In this document: piece after piece, positions 40,469-48,951 of the stretch
Numbering within the stretch: position 1 is the first letter of the stretch
Layout of the letters: each line of letters opens with the position of its first letter
Source: Modestobacter italicus
GTDB lineage: Bacteria > Actinomycetota > Actinomycetes > Mycobacteriales > Geodermatophilaceae
Length of the DNA: 64,000 nt
Assembly: GCF_000306785.1 (NCBI RefSeq)
Contig: NC_017955.1
Location: 1,178,001-1,242,000 of the forward strand
Direction: 5' to 3'
Notes under the pieces: generated by a model
The model's input: only the letters and a program-made list of their open reading frames with translations
The model's database searches: none
Told to the model about the DNA's origin: nothing
Program-made: the position numbers and the translations under genes

Positions 40469-40882
40469 ATGGCCCTGTTCTTCAGCAACGCCTCGGGGGT
40501 CACGGCGTGGGTCTCGCTCGTCTGGGACAACAGGGCCACGGGGTGCGGCCCGTTCTCCAGCTTCCGCAAGTCCGGGTGGTACCGGCTGGAGATCGACCAG
40601 ACGAGGAACCTCTGGGACATCAACCTGCTGAACGCCAACCCCGTCGGAGCCTTCTTCGGGGAGCAGTTCCAGGGAGGCCAGGGGCTGACGTGGGGCGACC
40701 TGGGCGTCAACAACGAGCTGTTGATCCGACCGGAGGGGTTCGACCAGTGCTACGACGACCTCAACGGCTGCACCCAGCGGGCCAGGTTCGGGGTCCTCGC
40801 GTTCAACACGGCACCGAGCACCCTGATCAGGCTCCTCCCGCACCGTCCGGAGGAGCCGACCTGGGAGGAGTTCACGTTCTGA
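40469..40882 (+). CDS. Unknown 137-residue protein coupled to the small acidic protein
   Basis: The protein begins MALFFSNASGVTAWVSLVWDN and is rich in aromatic residues and Asn. It has Cys at TGCGPFSS, FDQCYDDL and NGCTQR, and Trp at regular positions (GWYRLEID, NLWDINLLN, LTWGDLG), suggesting a compact beta sandwich. There is no signal peptide. Some resemblance to DUF1036-type proteins (an N..W..GWW pattern) is only a guess. The start overlaps the spacing of the preceding stop, so the pair should be made together. Confidence 0.68.
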   Translation: MALFFSNASGVTAWVSLVWDNRATGCGPFSSFRKSGWYRLEIDQTRNLWDINLLNANPVGAFFGEQFQGGQGLTWGDLGVNNELLIRPEGFDQCYDDLNGCTQRARFGVLAFNTAPSTLIRLLPHRPEEPTWEEFTF

Positions 40883-41097
40883 GGGGGACCCTCTGATGCC
40901 CGGTTCCCCGGGTGGTCGTCCCGGGACACCGAGCAGGCGCTGCGCACAGCCCCCTCGCCGAGACCACCGTCGGGGTCGTGGTCGGAGGTCTCGGACAGGC
41001 CCGTGAGGGACGCGGCGGCCGACTGAGCGGGCCGTGTCCGGGTAGGAGGGGCGCGGGGGCCGAGCCCAGGCCCCGCCGTCCTCCCGAGGAGGCCCCC

Positions 41098-41298
41098 GTG
41101 AGCACAGCCCGCAACGTCCCCGATCGGTCCTCCTCGTCGTCCGGCTCCGCGGGGGAGGAGGGCGGCGAGGACACCGGGCTGTTCCAGTCGCACGGCTGGC
41201 TGACCCCGGTCACCGTGGTGGTCGCCATCGTGGTCATGTTCACCGCGATGCTGCTGCTCACCTGGGGTGCCGGCGGCGGGCAGCTCTTCGGCGGCTGA
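41098..41298 (+). CDS. Small single-pass membrane protein, paralogue A
   Basis: A 66-residue protein. A Ser/Gly/Glu-rich N-terminus is followed by SHGWLTPVTVVVAIVVMFTAMLLLTWGAGGGQLFGG. The end shares WLTPV, a helix with AM and LTWxAGG plus a terminal F with the next gene. GAGGAGG stands 5 bases before the GTG. Unknown family. Confidence 0.7.
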   Translation: MSTARNVPDRSSSSSGSAGEEGGEDTGLFQSHGWLTPVTVVVAIVVMFTAMLLLTWGAGGGQLFGG

Positions 41299-41408
41299 CG
41301 GCCCGGGAGCCGCGTCCGGAGGGCCGCCACGGGCGGCGCTCGCGAGTAGCGTCCGGGCCGGAGCCGAGCACGGGCCCCGGTCCCGGGCCGCCTCCCAGGA
41401 GGCACGTG

Positions 41409-41669
41409 ATGAGCACTCCTACGCCCGCCCGCGACACCACCGGCACCGCGTTCGTCCCCAGCCCGAGGCAGGCGGCGGACCCGCCGGTCGATGCCTTCGC
41501 GGCTCAGCGGTCGAGCAACCGCCAGGCCGACGTCACCGAGCCGCTGGGCCGCTTCGCCCGGCATCCCTGGCTGACCCCGGTCCTGGGTGTCGCGTGCACG
41601 CTCGCCATCTTCATCGCGATGATCGTGCTGACCTGGGCCGCCGGCGGCGCCACACCGTTCAACGAGTGA
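41409..41669 (+). CDS. Small single-pass membrane protein, paralogue B
   Basis: An 86-residue protein with a longer polar N-terminus, then RHPWLTPVLGVACTLAIFIAMIVLTWAAGGATPFNE. The conserved tail WLTPV...IAM..LTWAAGG shows it is a tandem paralogue of the gene at 41098. The ATG at 41409 has AGGAGG 6 bases upstream; the GTG at 41406 is too close to it. Unknown family. Confidence 0.7.
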   Translation: MSTPTPARDTTGTAFVPSPRQAADPPVDAFAAQRSSNRQADVTEPLGRFARHPWLTPVLGVACTLAIFIAMIVLTWAAGGATPFNE

Positions 41670-41690
41670 GCCGGCAGGGTCGTCGGCGCC

Positions 41691-41924
41691 TCACTGCACC
41701 GTGTCGCGGTTCTGCGCGTGCTCGCTGAGCTGCGGGAACTCCAGCACCTCCACCCGGCTCGCGTGCACGGCGGCGGTGGTCCGCGCCCAGCACAGCCGGC
41801 ACAGGTGGTGCGGCTCGGGTGGCAGCAGCGGGCGGCCGCCCAGCTCGCGCACCTCGACCCAGCCCACGGCCGAGGGGGAGTCGGCCACCTCGGCACACTC
41901 GTCGCAGCGGTACAGCACGCTCAT
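41691..41924 (-). CDS. Small protein with two CxxC zinc-ribbon knuckles
   Basis: A 77-residue protein. CDEC (residues 8-11) and CRLC, about 33 residues later, form a likely zinc site; the rest is short and polar. The ATG at 41924 (MSVLYRCDEC) is chosen for GGGAGG about 7 bases upstream. It could bind nucleic acid or protein; no partner is evident. Confidence 0.7.
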   Translation of the reverse strand: MSVLYRCDECAEVADSPSAVGWVEVRELGGRPLLPPEPHHLCRLCWARTTAAVHASRVEVLEFPQLSEHAQNRDTVQ

Positions 41925-42011
41925 CGCACGGCCTCCCGGCATGAGGAACGTCGTCGGTCCTCGGCCCCCCAGGGTCCTCCCTCGACGGCCGCCGCGCAGC
42001 AGGCCCCGAGC

Positions 42012-42248
42012 TCAGGCGCCGCGGTCGGCCTCGGCCTGGACCACGGCGAGCAGGCTGGTCTGCAGCGTCTGGTCGGTGTGGTCGCCGCGCTCCAGCGCCT
42101 CGCGGGCCGGGCCGGGCAGCTGGCCCACCTCGATGTCGTCCAGCCAGACGGTGTCCCCACCGACCTGCCGGCCCAGCCGCAGCGCGTCCCCCTCCCGCTG
42201 CACCAGGTACGCCTCGCCGCCGAGCTCGATCGTCGTCGATTCGCTCAT
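42012..42248 (-). CDS. Small cytosolic protein of unknown function (78 residues)
   Basis: Begins MSESTTIELGGEAYLVQREGDALRLGRQVGG. A beta-rich first half is followed by a helical second half (DQTLQTSLLAVVQAEAD). No Cys, no membrane segment. The divergent GGDEF-EAL gene starts 114 bases away. No family recognised. Confidence 0.6.
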   Translation of the reverse strand: MSESTTIELGGEAYLVQREGDALRLGRQVGGDTVWLDDIEVGQLPGPAREALERGDHTDQTLQTSLLAVVQAEADRGA

Positions 42249-42362
42249 GAGCGGTGCCCTACCCTCGGTGGCGGCTCGTTCACACGCCGAGCGTGCCCAC
42301 CGGGGCTCCCCGGGACGGGGCGCGAACGGTGCCCCGAGGTCAGCGTCACGAGGAGGGCACGC

Positions 42363-44141
42363 GTGTCACGGACGGCGGCCGGACCGCAGCTCCCCCTCGA
42401 CGTCAGCCACCGGGACGGCGGGGACCGGGAGAACGCCGACCTCGTCGCCGGGGTCCTGGACGCGCTGCCCTCGCCCACGGTGCTCATCGACGCCGACGGC
42501 ACGATGCTGCTGGTCAACTCGGCCTGGGCCGCCGCCGCCGACCTGCTCGGCGACGACCGGCTCCGGGTCGGCGTCGGCGCCAACTACTACTCGGTGGTCC
42601 TCAGCCTCTCCGCCGGGCCGACCAACCACGAGCGCGTCGCCGCGCTCCGGGAGCTCGCGCAGGGGCGGCGGGAGGCGGTCGCCGTCGACTACGCGCTGGA
42701 CACCGACCTCGGGCTGCGCTGGTTCCACCTCCAGGCCTCCCGGGCCGACCGGTCGGGCCGGGTCGTCGTCACCCACACCGACGTCACCTCCCGCGTCGAG
42801 GCGGAGCAGGCCTCCGCCTGGCAGGCCCGGCACGACCACCTCACCGACCTGCCCAACCGGGTGCACCTGCACGAGCTGATCGACGCCGAGCTGCGCCGCC
42901 GCGACCGCGGCGCGATGAGCGTGCTGTTCCTGGACGCCGACGGCTTCAAGGACGTCAACGACACCCTCGGCCACGACGTCGGGGACGCGCTGCTGCGCGA
43001 GCTGGCGTCCCGGCTGAGCAGCTGCACCCGGGACGCGGACACCGTCGGCCGGCTGGGCGGCGACGAGTTCGTCGTGCTGTGCCGCAACTGCGACGTCGAC
43101 GGCGCTCTCCGGCTGGCCGAGCGCTTCCAGCGGACCTTCGACGAGCCCTTCGTCCTCGGCGCCCGCCGCATCCCGCTGACGGTCAGCATCGGCGTCGCCA
43201 CCGCGGCCGCCGACGACGACGTGACCCGCTCCACCGACCTGGTCCGGGACGCCGACCTGGCCATGTACGCGGCCAAGGGGGCCGGCCGCAACCGCGTCCG
43301 GGTGTTCCACCCGGACCTGCGCTGGGCCGTCGAGCAGAAGGTGCTCGTCGCCGGCGAGCTGCGCGAGGCCATCGAGACCGGCCAGCTGGTGCTGCACTAC
43401 CAGCCGATCCAGCACCTGCTCAGCGGCGAGGTGTCCGGCGCCGAGGCGCTGGTCCGCTGGCAGCACCCCGAGCGGGGGCTGGTCATGCCGGGTGACTTCA
43501 TCCCCGTCGCGGAGCAGAACGGCCTCGTCGTCCCGCTCACCCGGTGGGTGCTGCAGGAGGCCACCCGGCAGACCGCGGCCTGGGAGCGGGCCGGCGTCCC
43601 GATGGTGACCGCGGTCAACATCAGCGCCGCCCACTTCGGCACCGGCACGCTGGTCGCCGACGTGCACGACGCCCTGGCCGCCAGCGGCCTGGCGCCCGAG
43701 CGGCTGGTCCTCGAGCTCACCGAGACCAGCGTCGCGGAGGACCCGGTGCGGGCCGCGGCCCAGTTCGCCCAGCTGCGGGTCACCGGGGTCGAGGTCTCCA
43801 TCGACGACTTCGGCAGCGGGTTCTCCTCGCTCAGCCAGCTGGTGTCGATCCCCGCCGGGATCCTCAAGCTCGACCGCAGCCTGGTCGCCGGCACCGAGAC
43901 GCGGCGCAGCGAGTCCGCCGCCGCGATCGCCGCGGTCGTGGGCCTCGCCACCGCCTGCGGGATGCGCAGCCTGGCCGAGGGGGTCGAGACCGCCGACCAG
44001 CTGACCCTGGTCCGGGAGCTCGGCTGCACCTTCGCCCAGGGCCACCACATCGCCCGGCCGATGCCCGCCGCCGACCTGCTCAGCTACCTCGAGGGACGCC
44101 GGCTCACCGGACGACGCCCGGTACGGCTGCGGATCGGCTGA
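42363..44141 (+). CDS. PAS-GGDEF-EAL cyclic-di-GMP enzyme
   Basis: A 592-residue cytosolic protein with a PAS-like sensor (about 20-140, ending VVVTHTDVTSRVEAEQASAWQA), a GGDEF domain (about 148-305) and an EAL domain (about 320-580). The GGDEF motif is intact at 232-236 and preceded by an RxxD I-site at 223-226, so product inhibition is expected. The EAL signature EAL (361-363), NISAAHF, ELTETSV, IDDFGSGFSSL, KLDRSLV and AEGVET are all present, so phosphodiesterase activity is plausible as well. AGGAGGG lies 5 bases before the GTG. It is the only c-di-GMP turnover enzyme in the window, about 20 kb from the GT2-MshEN synthase. Confidence 0.93.
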   Translation: MSRTAAGPQLPLDVSHRDGGDRENADLVAGVLDALPSPTVLIDADGTMLLVNSAWAAAADLLGDDRLRVGVGANYYSVVLSLSAGPTNHERVAALRELAQGRREAVAVDYALDTDLGLRWFHLQASRADRSGRVVVTHTDVTSRVEAEQASAWQARHDHLTDLPNRVHLHELIDAELRRRDRGAMSVLFLDADGFKDVNDTLGHDVGDALLRELASRLSSCTRDADTVGRLGGDEFVVLCRNCDVDGALRLAERFQRTFDEPFVLGARRIPLTVSIGVATAAADDDVTRSTDLVRDADLAMYAAKGAGRNRVRVFHPDLRWAVEQKVLVAGELREAIETGQLVLHYQPIQHLLSGEVSGAEALVRWQHPERGLVMPGDFIPVAEQNGLVVPLTRWVLQEATRQTAAWERAGVPMVTAVNISAAHFGTGTLVADVHDALAASGLAPERLVLELTETSVAEDPVRAAAQFAQLRVTGVEVSIDDFGSGFSSLSQLVSIPAGILKLDRSLVAGTETRRSESAAAIAAVVGLATACGMRSLAEGVETADQLTLVRELGCTFAQGHHIARPMPAADLLSYLEGRRLTGRRPVRLRIG

Positions 44142-44191
44142 CCGGTCCCTCGGTTTGCCCTGCACGGCCGGTGCGACGAGGGTCATCGGTC

Positions 44192-45145
44192 GTGCGCCCC
44201 CGACGTCCCGCCCTGCTGTCCGTGACCGCCGCCGTCCTGCTGGTCACGGGCTGCGGTGCGGAGTCCGTGGCCGCGCCGGCGAGCAGCGCCCCGTCGTCCG
44301 AGCCGACCGCCACGGCGGCGGAGACGACGACCGCGCCGCCCACCCCGACGCAGCAGGAGCTGCCCGGCGGCGGCACCCAGGTCTTCCCCGGCCACCGGCT
44401 GGTCGGCTTCTCCGGCGCCCCCAGCTCACCCGCGCTGGGCCCGATGACCGGCGACCTCGCCGCGGCCACCGAGCAGCTGCGCCAGCAGTCCGCCGCCTAC
44501 GGCACCGACCGCCCGGTGCTGCCGATCGTCGAGCTCATCGCCACCGTCGTGCAGTCGGTGCCCGGGCCCAACGGCGACTACTCTGTCGCCGCCGACGACG
44601 CCACCGTGCAGCAGTACCTGGACGCCGCCCGCGCGGCCGGCGGCATCCTGCTGCTGGGCATCCAGCCGGGCAGCGGGGACTTCCTGCCCGCCGTCCAGTA
44701 CTACGAGAAGTGGCTGACCGAGCCCGACGTCGGCGTGGCGCTGGACCCGGAGTGGGCGATCGAGCCCGGCGAGGTGCCCGGCGACGTCTTCGGCTCCACC
44801 ACCGGCGCCGAGCTCGACGGGGTCTCGGCCTACCTCGACGGGCTGGTCACCGCCGGCGACCTGCCGCAGAAGGTGATGCTCTACCACCAGCTGCACGCCG
44901 ACATCGTCTCCGGCCAGGAGGCCCTGGTCGACCGGCCCGGGGTGGCCGTGGTGAAGAGCGTCGACGGCATCGGCGCGGCGGCGGACAAGATCGGCACCTA
45001 CCAGCGGGTGATGGCCGGCACCCCACCGTTCGTACACGCCGGGTTCAAGCTGTTCTACGAGGAGGACACCCGCTCCGGGCCGCTGATGACCCCGCAGGAG
45101 GTCCTCGCGCTCGTCCCGCAGCCGGAGTACGTGCTCTACGAGTGA
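44192..45145 (+). CDS. Lipoprotein of unknown function
   Basis: A 317-residue secreted lipoprotein. The lipobox is LLVTGC (Cys21), followed by a Ser/Thr/Pro linker to about residue 65. The compact domain (HRLVGFSGAPSSPALGPMTGDL, LPIVELIATVVQS, GGILLLGIQPGSGDFLPAVQYYEKWL, VGVALDPEWAIEPG, LYHQLH, FKLFYEEDTRSGPLMTPQEVL) has a TIM-barrel-like rhythm like polysaccharide-associated lipoproteins, but this is only an impression. It follows the GGDEF-EAL gene by 50 bases on the same strand. Confidence 0.75.
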   Translation: MRPRRPALLSVTAAVLLVTGCGAESVAAPASSAPSSEPTATAAETTTAPPTPTQQELPGGGTQVFPGHRLVGFSGAPSSPALGPMTGDLAAATEQLRQQSAAYGTDRPVLPIVELIATVVQSVPGPNGDYSVAADDATVQQYLDAARAAGGILLLGIQPGSGDFLPAVQYYEKWLTEPDVGVALDPEWAIEPGEVPGDVFGSTTGAELDGVSAYLDGLVTAGDLPQKVMLYHQLHADIVSGQEALVDRPGVAVVKSVDGIGAAADKIGTYQRVMAGTPPFVHAGFKLFYEEDTRSGPLMTPQEVLALVPQPEYVLYE

Positions 45146-45146
45146 G

Positions 45147-45461
45147 TCACCCCGGCTCGCCGCGCAGCTTCCGCCGGGCCACCACGACCAGGTCCACCAG
45201 GGCGACCGCCGCCAGCACGAACAACGCGACCGGGATGACCACCGGGACGTCGGCGCCCAGCGCCAGCACCCCGAGCACGGTGCACAGGACCAGCCCGAAG
45301 GCGGCCAGCACCAGCCGCAGGGTCAGCGCACTGCGGGCGGCGGCGGCACCGCCCTCGGGCAGGGTGCGGGCGGAGGCGGGGATGCCGCCGGGGAAGTCCT
45401 CACGCTCGTACTCGGTGAGGTCGTCCGGTCCGGGCCGGTCGTCCGGCGATGACGTGCTCAT
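45147..45461 (-). CDS. Small two-helix membrane protein (DUF6343-like)
   Basis: A 104-residue protein with a polar N-terminus (DDLTEYEREDFPGGIPASARTLPEGG). Two helices follow (LRLVLAAFGLVLCTVLGVLAL and VVIPVALFVLAAVALVDLVVV), preceded by the ARSALTLRL stretch seen in DUF6343 proteins. The family is a tentative call. Divergent from prfB with 46 bases between the starts. Confidence 0.65.
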   Translation of the reverse strand: MSTSSPDDRPGPDDLTEYEREDFPGGIPASARTLPEGGAAAARSALTLRLVLAAFGLVLCTVLGVLALGADVPVVIPVALFVLAAVALVDLVVVARRKLRGEPG

Positions 45462-45493
45462 GCTGCGGTGAGGTACCCCGCCGCCGGGCGCAC

Positions 45494-45499
45494 TACCCT
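45494..45499 (+). promoter_or_regulatory. -10 box of a leaderless prfB promoter
   Basis: TACCCT ends 8 bases before the GTG at 45508; no Shine-Dalgarno present. Confidence 0.55.
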
Positions 45500-45507
45500 G
45501 GACTGCT

Positions 45508-46620
45508 GTGGCTGCTGACTTCTCCGTCGTCCTGGACGAGCTCGACACGACCCTGAAGTCCATCGAGGCCGTGATGCGGGTCGACGACCTGCGCCGCGAG
45601 GTCGCCGAACTCGAGCAGAAGGCCGCCGCGCCCGACCTCTGGAACGACGTCGAGGCCGCCCAGGCGCTCACCTCCCGGCTCTCCTACCTGCAGGGCGACC
45701 TGCGCCGGGTGGAGGAGCTGCGCAGCCGGCTCGACGACGTCGGGCTGCTGCACGAGATGGCCGCGGAGGAGGGCGACGAGGCCACCACCGCCGAGACCGA
45801 GCGCGAGCTGCAGAGCATCCGCACCGTGCTCGACGAGCTGGAGGTCCGCACGCTGCTCTCCGGTGAGTACGACGCCCGCGAGGCGCTGGTGACCATCCGC
45901 TCGGAGGCCGGGGGCGTCGACGCCGCCGACTTCGCCGAGATGCTCATGCGGATGTACCTGCGCTGGGCCGAGCGGCACAAGTACCCGACCGAGGTCTACG
46001 ACGTCTCCTACGCCGAGGAGGCCGGGATCAAGTCGGCCACCTTCGCCGTCAAGCAGCCCTACGCCTACGGCACCCTCTCCGTCGAGCAGGGCACCCACCG
46101 GCTGGTGCGGATCTCGCCCTTCGACAACCAGGGCCGCCGGCAGACCTCCTTCGCCGGGGTCGAGGTGCTGCCCGTCGTCGAGCAGACCGACCACGTCGAC
46201 ATCCCGGAGAACGAGATCCGGGTCGACGTCTTCCGCTCCTCCGGTCCCGGTGGGCAGAGCGTGAACACCACCGACTCCGCCGTCCGGATGACCCACATCC
46301 CGACCGGCATCGTCGTCTCCTGCCAGAACGAGAAGTCGCAGATCCAGAACCGGGCCGCCGCGCTCCGGGTGCTGCAGGCCCGGCTGCTCGTCGTCCGGCA
46401 GGCCGAGCAGCGGGCCGAGATGGACGCGCTCAAGGGGGAGGGGAGCAGCTGGGGCAACCAGATGCGCTCCTACGTCCTGCACCCGTACCAGATGGTCAAG
46501 GACCTGCGGACCGAGACCGAGAGCGGCAACCCCTCGAACGTCCTGGACGGCGACATCGACGCCTTCATCGAGGCCGGCATCCGCTGGCGCCGCCAGCAGG
46601 AGAACGCCGAGCTCAACTGA
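45508..46620 (+). CDS. prfB: Peptide chain release factor 2
   Basis: RF2, 370 residues, releases the peptide at UGA and UAA codons. The anticodon-like SPF is at 203-205 ([11 protein letters not shown]) and the catalytic GGQ at 248-250 ([10 protein letters not shown]). The N-terminal helical domain has [13 protein letters not shown]. The frame is continuous: there is no programmed +1 frameshift with an internal UGA as in E. coli prfB. Leaderless start after TACCCT. It heads the conserved prfB-ftsE-ftsX-smpB order, although a reversed repeat copy and a separate promoter stand between it and ftsE. Confidence 0.96.
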   Translation: MAADFSVVLDELDTTLKSIEAVMRVDDLRREVAELEQKAAAPDLWNDVEAAQALTSRLSYLQGDLRRVEELRSRLDDVGLLHEMAAEEGDEATTAETERELQSIRTVLDELEVRTLLSGEYDAREALVTIRSEAGGVDAADFAEMLMRMYLRWAERHKYPTEVYDVSYAEEAGIKSATFAVKQPYAYGTLSVEQGTHRLVRISPFDNQGRRQTSFAGVEVLPVVEQTDHVDIPENEIRVDVFRSSGPGGQSVNTTDSAVRMTHIPTGIVVSCQNEKSQIQNRAAALRVLQARLLVVRQAEQRAEMDALKGEGSSWGNQMRSYVLHPYQMVKDLRTETESGNPSNVLDGDIDAFIEAGIRWRRQQENAELN

Positions 46621-46643
46621 GGCCAGAGAGACACGCCACAGCC

Positions 46644-46701
46644 GGCCTCGGTGCAGGGGCCCGCGGCGAGCTTGCGAGTCGTGGGGGGCAGCGAGGTCCT
46701 T
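46644..46701 (-). repeat. Dispersed stem-loop repeat, copy 4 (reversed)
   Basis: A 58 bp copy in the opposite orientation between prfB and ftsE. Read on the minus strand it has AAGGACCTCG, CTGCCCCCCAC, CTCGC, AGCTCG, GGGCCCCTGCA and ends CGAGGCC. The outer stem is CCTCG-C-TGC with GCA-C-CGAGG. It is the only copy not starting right after a stop codon in the same orientation. Confidence 0.83.
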
Positions 46702-46764
46702 ATACCGCGCGCGATCGTGGCGTGGCGCGCCGGTCAGACGGACCAGGATGCGGGTCGGCCCAGG

Positions 46765-46770
46765 TACCGT
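46765..46770 (+). promoter_or_regulatory. -10 box of a leaderless ftsE promoter
   Basis: TACCGT ends 8 bases before the GTG at 46779; no Shine-Dalgarno present. Confidence 0.55.
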
Positions 46771-46778
46771 CGTCCCTC

Positions 46779-47468
46779 GTGATCGAATTGCAACACGTCA
46801 CCAAGATCTATCCCACCAGCCCCCGGCCGGCGTTGGATGACGTCTCGATGCAGATCGACAAGGGGGAGTTCGTCTTCCTCATCGGCTCCTCGGGTTCGGG
46901 CAAGTCGACCTTCCTCCGGTTGCTGCTGAAGGAGGACAGCCCCACCAAGGGCGTCATCAAGGTCAACGACAAGAACCTGAACACGATGAGCAAGTGGCAG
47001 GTGCCCAAGCTCCGCCGCACCATGGGCTGCGTCTTCCAGGACTTCCGGCTGCTGCGCAACAAGACGGTGGCCGAGAACGTGGCCTTCGCCCTCGAGGTGA
47101 TCAACAAGCCGCAGCGGACCATCAAGCGCGTCGTCCCCGAGGTGCTGGAGATGGTCGGCCTCGACGGCAAGGAGGGCCGGCTGCCCGGCGAGCTCTCCGG
47201 TGGCGAGCAGCAGCGCGTGGCGATCGCCCGCGCCTTCGTCAACCGGCCGCTGGTGCTGCTGGCCGACGAGCCCACCGGCAACCTGGACCCGGAGACGAGC
47301 CAGGACATCATGCTGCTGCTGGAGCGGATCAACCGCACCGGCACCACCGTCGTGATGGCCACGCACGACTACCACATCGTCGACTCGATGCGGCGCCGCG
47401 TGATCGAGCTGAACGACGGCATCCTCAGCCGCGACCAGAGCCGCGGCGTCTACGGCCTCGGCCGCTGA
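46779..47468 (+). CDS. ftsE: Cell division ATP-binding protein FtsE
   Basis: ABC-type ATPase, 229 residues, partner of FtsX; the pair controls cell-wall hydrolases at the division site. Walker [10 protein letters not shown] (36-44), the Q-loop in CVFQDFRLL, signature [14 protein letters not shown], Walker [13 protein letters not shown] and the switch His in ATHDYHIV are all present. The GTG at 46779 fits a leaderless mRNA from TACCGT; an upstream in-frame ATG would add a stretch without homology. ftsX follows 39 bases later. Confidence 0.96.
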   Translation: MIELQHVTKIYPTSPRPALDDVSMQIDKGEFVFLIGSSGSGKSTFLRLLLKEDSPTKGVIKVNDKNLNTMSKWQVPKLRRTMGCVFQDFRLLRNKTVAENVAFALEVINKPQRTIKRVVPEVLEMVGLDGKEGRLPGELSGGEQQRVAIARAFVNRPLVLLADEPTGNLDPETSQDIMLLLERINRTGTTVVMATHDYHIVDSMRRRVIELNDGILSRDQSRGVYGLGR

Positions 47469-47507
47469 GACGCCCGCCGGACCGCTGAAACACACGACAG
47501 GGAACTG

Positions 47508-48392
47508 ATGCGCGTCAACTTCGTCCTCTCCGAGGTGGCCGCCGGGCTGCGCCGGAACCTGACCATGACGGTCGCGATGATCCTGACCACCGGGATCTCG
47601 CTGGGCCTCATGGGCACCGGCCTGCTGATCGCCAACATGATCGGCGACATGCGCGAGATCTACTACGACAAGATCCAGGTCTCGATCTACCTCGCCGACG
47701 GCATCACCGATCCGCAGCGGGACGCGATCGCCGCGCAGCTGGACTCCTCGCCGGAGGTCAAGGACTACATCTACGAGTCCAAGGCCGACGCGTACGCCCG
47801 CTTCACCCAGCAGTTCCAGGAGCAGCCGGCGCTGATCGCCAACACCCCGGAGGACGCGCTGCCGGAGAGCTTCCGGGTGGAGCTGGTGAACCCGCAGCGC
47901 TACCCGGTGATCGCCGAGCAGTTCCCGAACGGGCAGAACGGCGTCGACGAGGTGCGCGACGAGGGTGACTTCCTCGACCGGCTGTTCAGCCTGCTCAACG
48001 GCGCGCGGAACGCGACCATCGCGGTGGCCGTCGTCCAGGCCCTGGCCGCGCTGCTGCTGATCTCCAACACGATCCAGCTCGCGGCCTTCAACAGACGCAA
48101 CGAGACCAACATCATGCGGTTGGTCGGTGCCTCGCGCTGGTACACCCAGCTGCCGTTCATCCTCGAGGCCGCGCTGGCCGGGCTGATCGGTGCGCTGCTC
48201 GCGATCGGTGGGCTGGTGCTCACCAAGATCCTGTTCGTCGACAAGACGCTCGCCGGGCCGATCAAGGCGGGGATCATCCCGCCGGTCGACTGGTCGGCGA
48301 TCGCCGCGATCAGCCCGGTCATCGCCGCCGCCGGCGTCGGGCTGGCCGCCGTCGCCGCCTACGTCACGCTGCGGCTCTACGTCCGCCTGTAG
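47508..48392 (+). CDS. ftsX: Cell division protein FtsX
   Basis: A 294-residue permease-like partner of FtsE. The first helix (LTMTVAMILTTGISLGLMGTGLLIANMI) is followed by a large extracytoplasmic domain (about 50-170, with the FRVELVNPQRYPVI stretch of actinobacterial FtsX) that in mycobacteria binds the hydrolase RipC. Three C-terminal helices close the protein, with NTIQLAAFNRRNETNIMRLVGAS in the cytoplasmic loop. CAGGGAA stands 4 bases before the ATG. A strong hairpin follows. Confidence 0.95.
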   Translation: MRVNFVLSEVAAGLRRNLTMTVAMILTTGISLGLMGTGLLIANMIGDMREIYYDKIQVSIYLADGITDPQRDAIAAQLDSSPEVKDYIYESKADAYARFTQQFQEQPALIANTPEDALPESFRVELVNPQRYPVIAEQFPNGQNGVDEVRDEGDFLDRLFSLLNGARNATIAVAVVQALAALLLISNTIQLAAFNRRNETNIMRLVGASRWYTQLPFILEAALAGLIGALLAIGGLVLTKILFVDKTLAGPIKAGIIPPVDWSAIAAISPVIAAAGVGLAAVAAYVTLRLYVRL

Positions 48393-48407
48393 CGCAGCCC
48401 GTCCTCG

Positions 48408-48444
48408 TCATGGCGGCTGACCCGACCGGGGTCAGCCGCCATGA
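48408..48444 (+). terminator. Terminator between ftsX and smpB
   Basis: A perfect 16 bp stem (48408-48423 with 48429-48444) and a 5-base loop. The smpB promoter follows within 20 bases. Confidence 0.8.
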
Positions 48445-48462
48445 TCGGTTGCGGCCCCTGGG

Positions 48463-48468
48463 TAATCT
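48463..48468 (+). promoter_or_regulatory. -10 box of a leaderless smpB promoter
   Basis: TAATCT, the best -10 in the window, ends 6 bases before the ATG at 48475. TTGCGG lies upstream and could act as a -35. Confidence 0.65.
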
Positions 48469-48474
48469 GAGGTC

Positions 48475-48951
48475 ATGCCGCGGGAACAGGGGCGCAAGTT
48501 CATCGCCCAGAACAAGAAGGCGCGGCACGACTACTCGATCCTGGACACCTACGAGGTGGGCCTGGTGCTCACCGGCACCGAGGTGAAGAGCCTGCGTGCC
48601 GGTCGGGCCTCGCTCGTCGACGGGTTCGCCACCGTCGACGACGGCGAGGTGTGGCTGCAGCACGTGCACATCCCGGAGTACACCGAGGGCACGTGGAACA
48701 ACCACACCCCGCGGCGCAAGCGGAAGATCCTCATGCACCGCAGCGAGATCGAGAAGCTGATCGGGAAGACGAAGGAGGGCGGGCTGACCCTGGTCCCGCT
48801 CGACCTGTACTTCAAGGACGGCAAGGTCAAGGCCACGCTCGCGCTCGCCAAGGGCAAGAAGACCTACGACAAGCGGCAGGACCTCGCCGAGCGCGACTCG
48901 CGCCGGGAGATGGAGCGGGCCTTCGGCCGCTACGTCAAGGGCCGCCGGTGA
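48475..48951 (+). CDS. smpB: tmRNA-binding protein SmpB
   Basis: A 158-residue SmpB, the protein partner of tmRNA in ribosome rescue. The N-terminal [39 protein letters not shown] and C-terminal [25 protein letters not shown] tail are diagnostic. It starts leaderlessly from TAATCT. Its RNA partner ssrA is in this window at 60142-60517, about 11 kb downstream. The stop overlaps the GTG of the oxidoreductase gene by 3 bases. Confidence 0.97.
   Translation: MPREQGRKFIAQNKKARHDYSILDTYEVGLVLTGTEVKSLRAGRASLVDGFATVDDGEVWLQHVHIPEYTEGTWNNHTPRRKRKILMHRSEIEKLIGKTKEGGLTLVPLDLYFKDGKVKATLALAKGKKTYDKRQDLAERDSRREMERAFGRYVKGRR

Noticed and set aside
45508-46620. Programmed frameshift in prfB
   Set aside because: The reading frame is continuous from the leaderless GTG; no internal UGA slip site is present.
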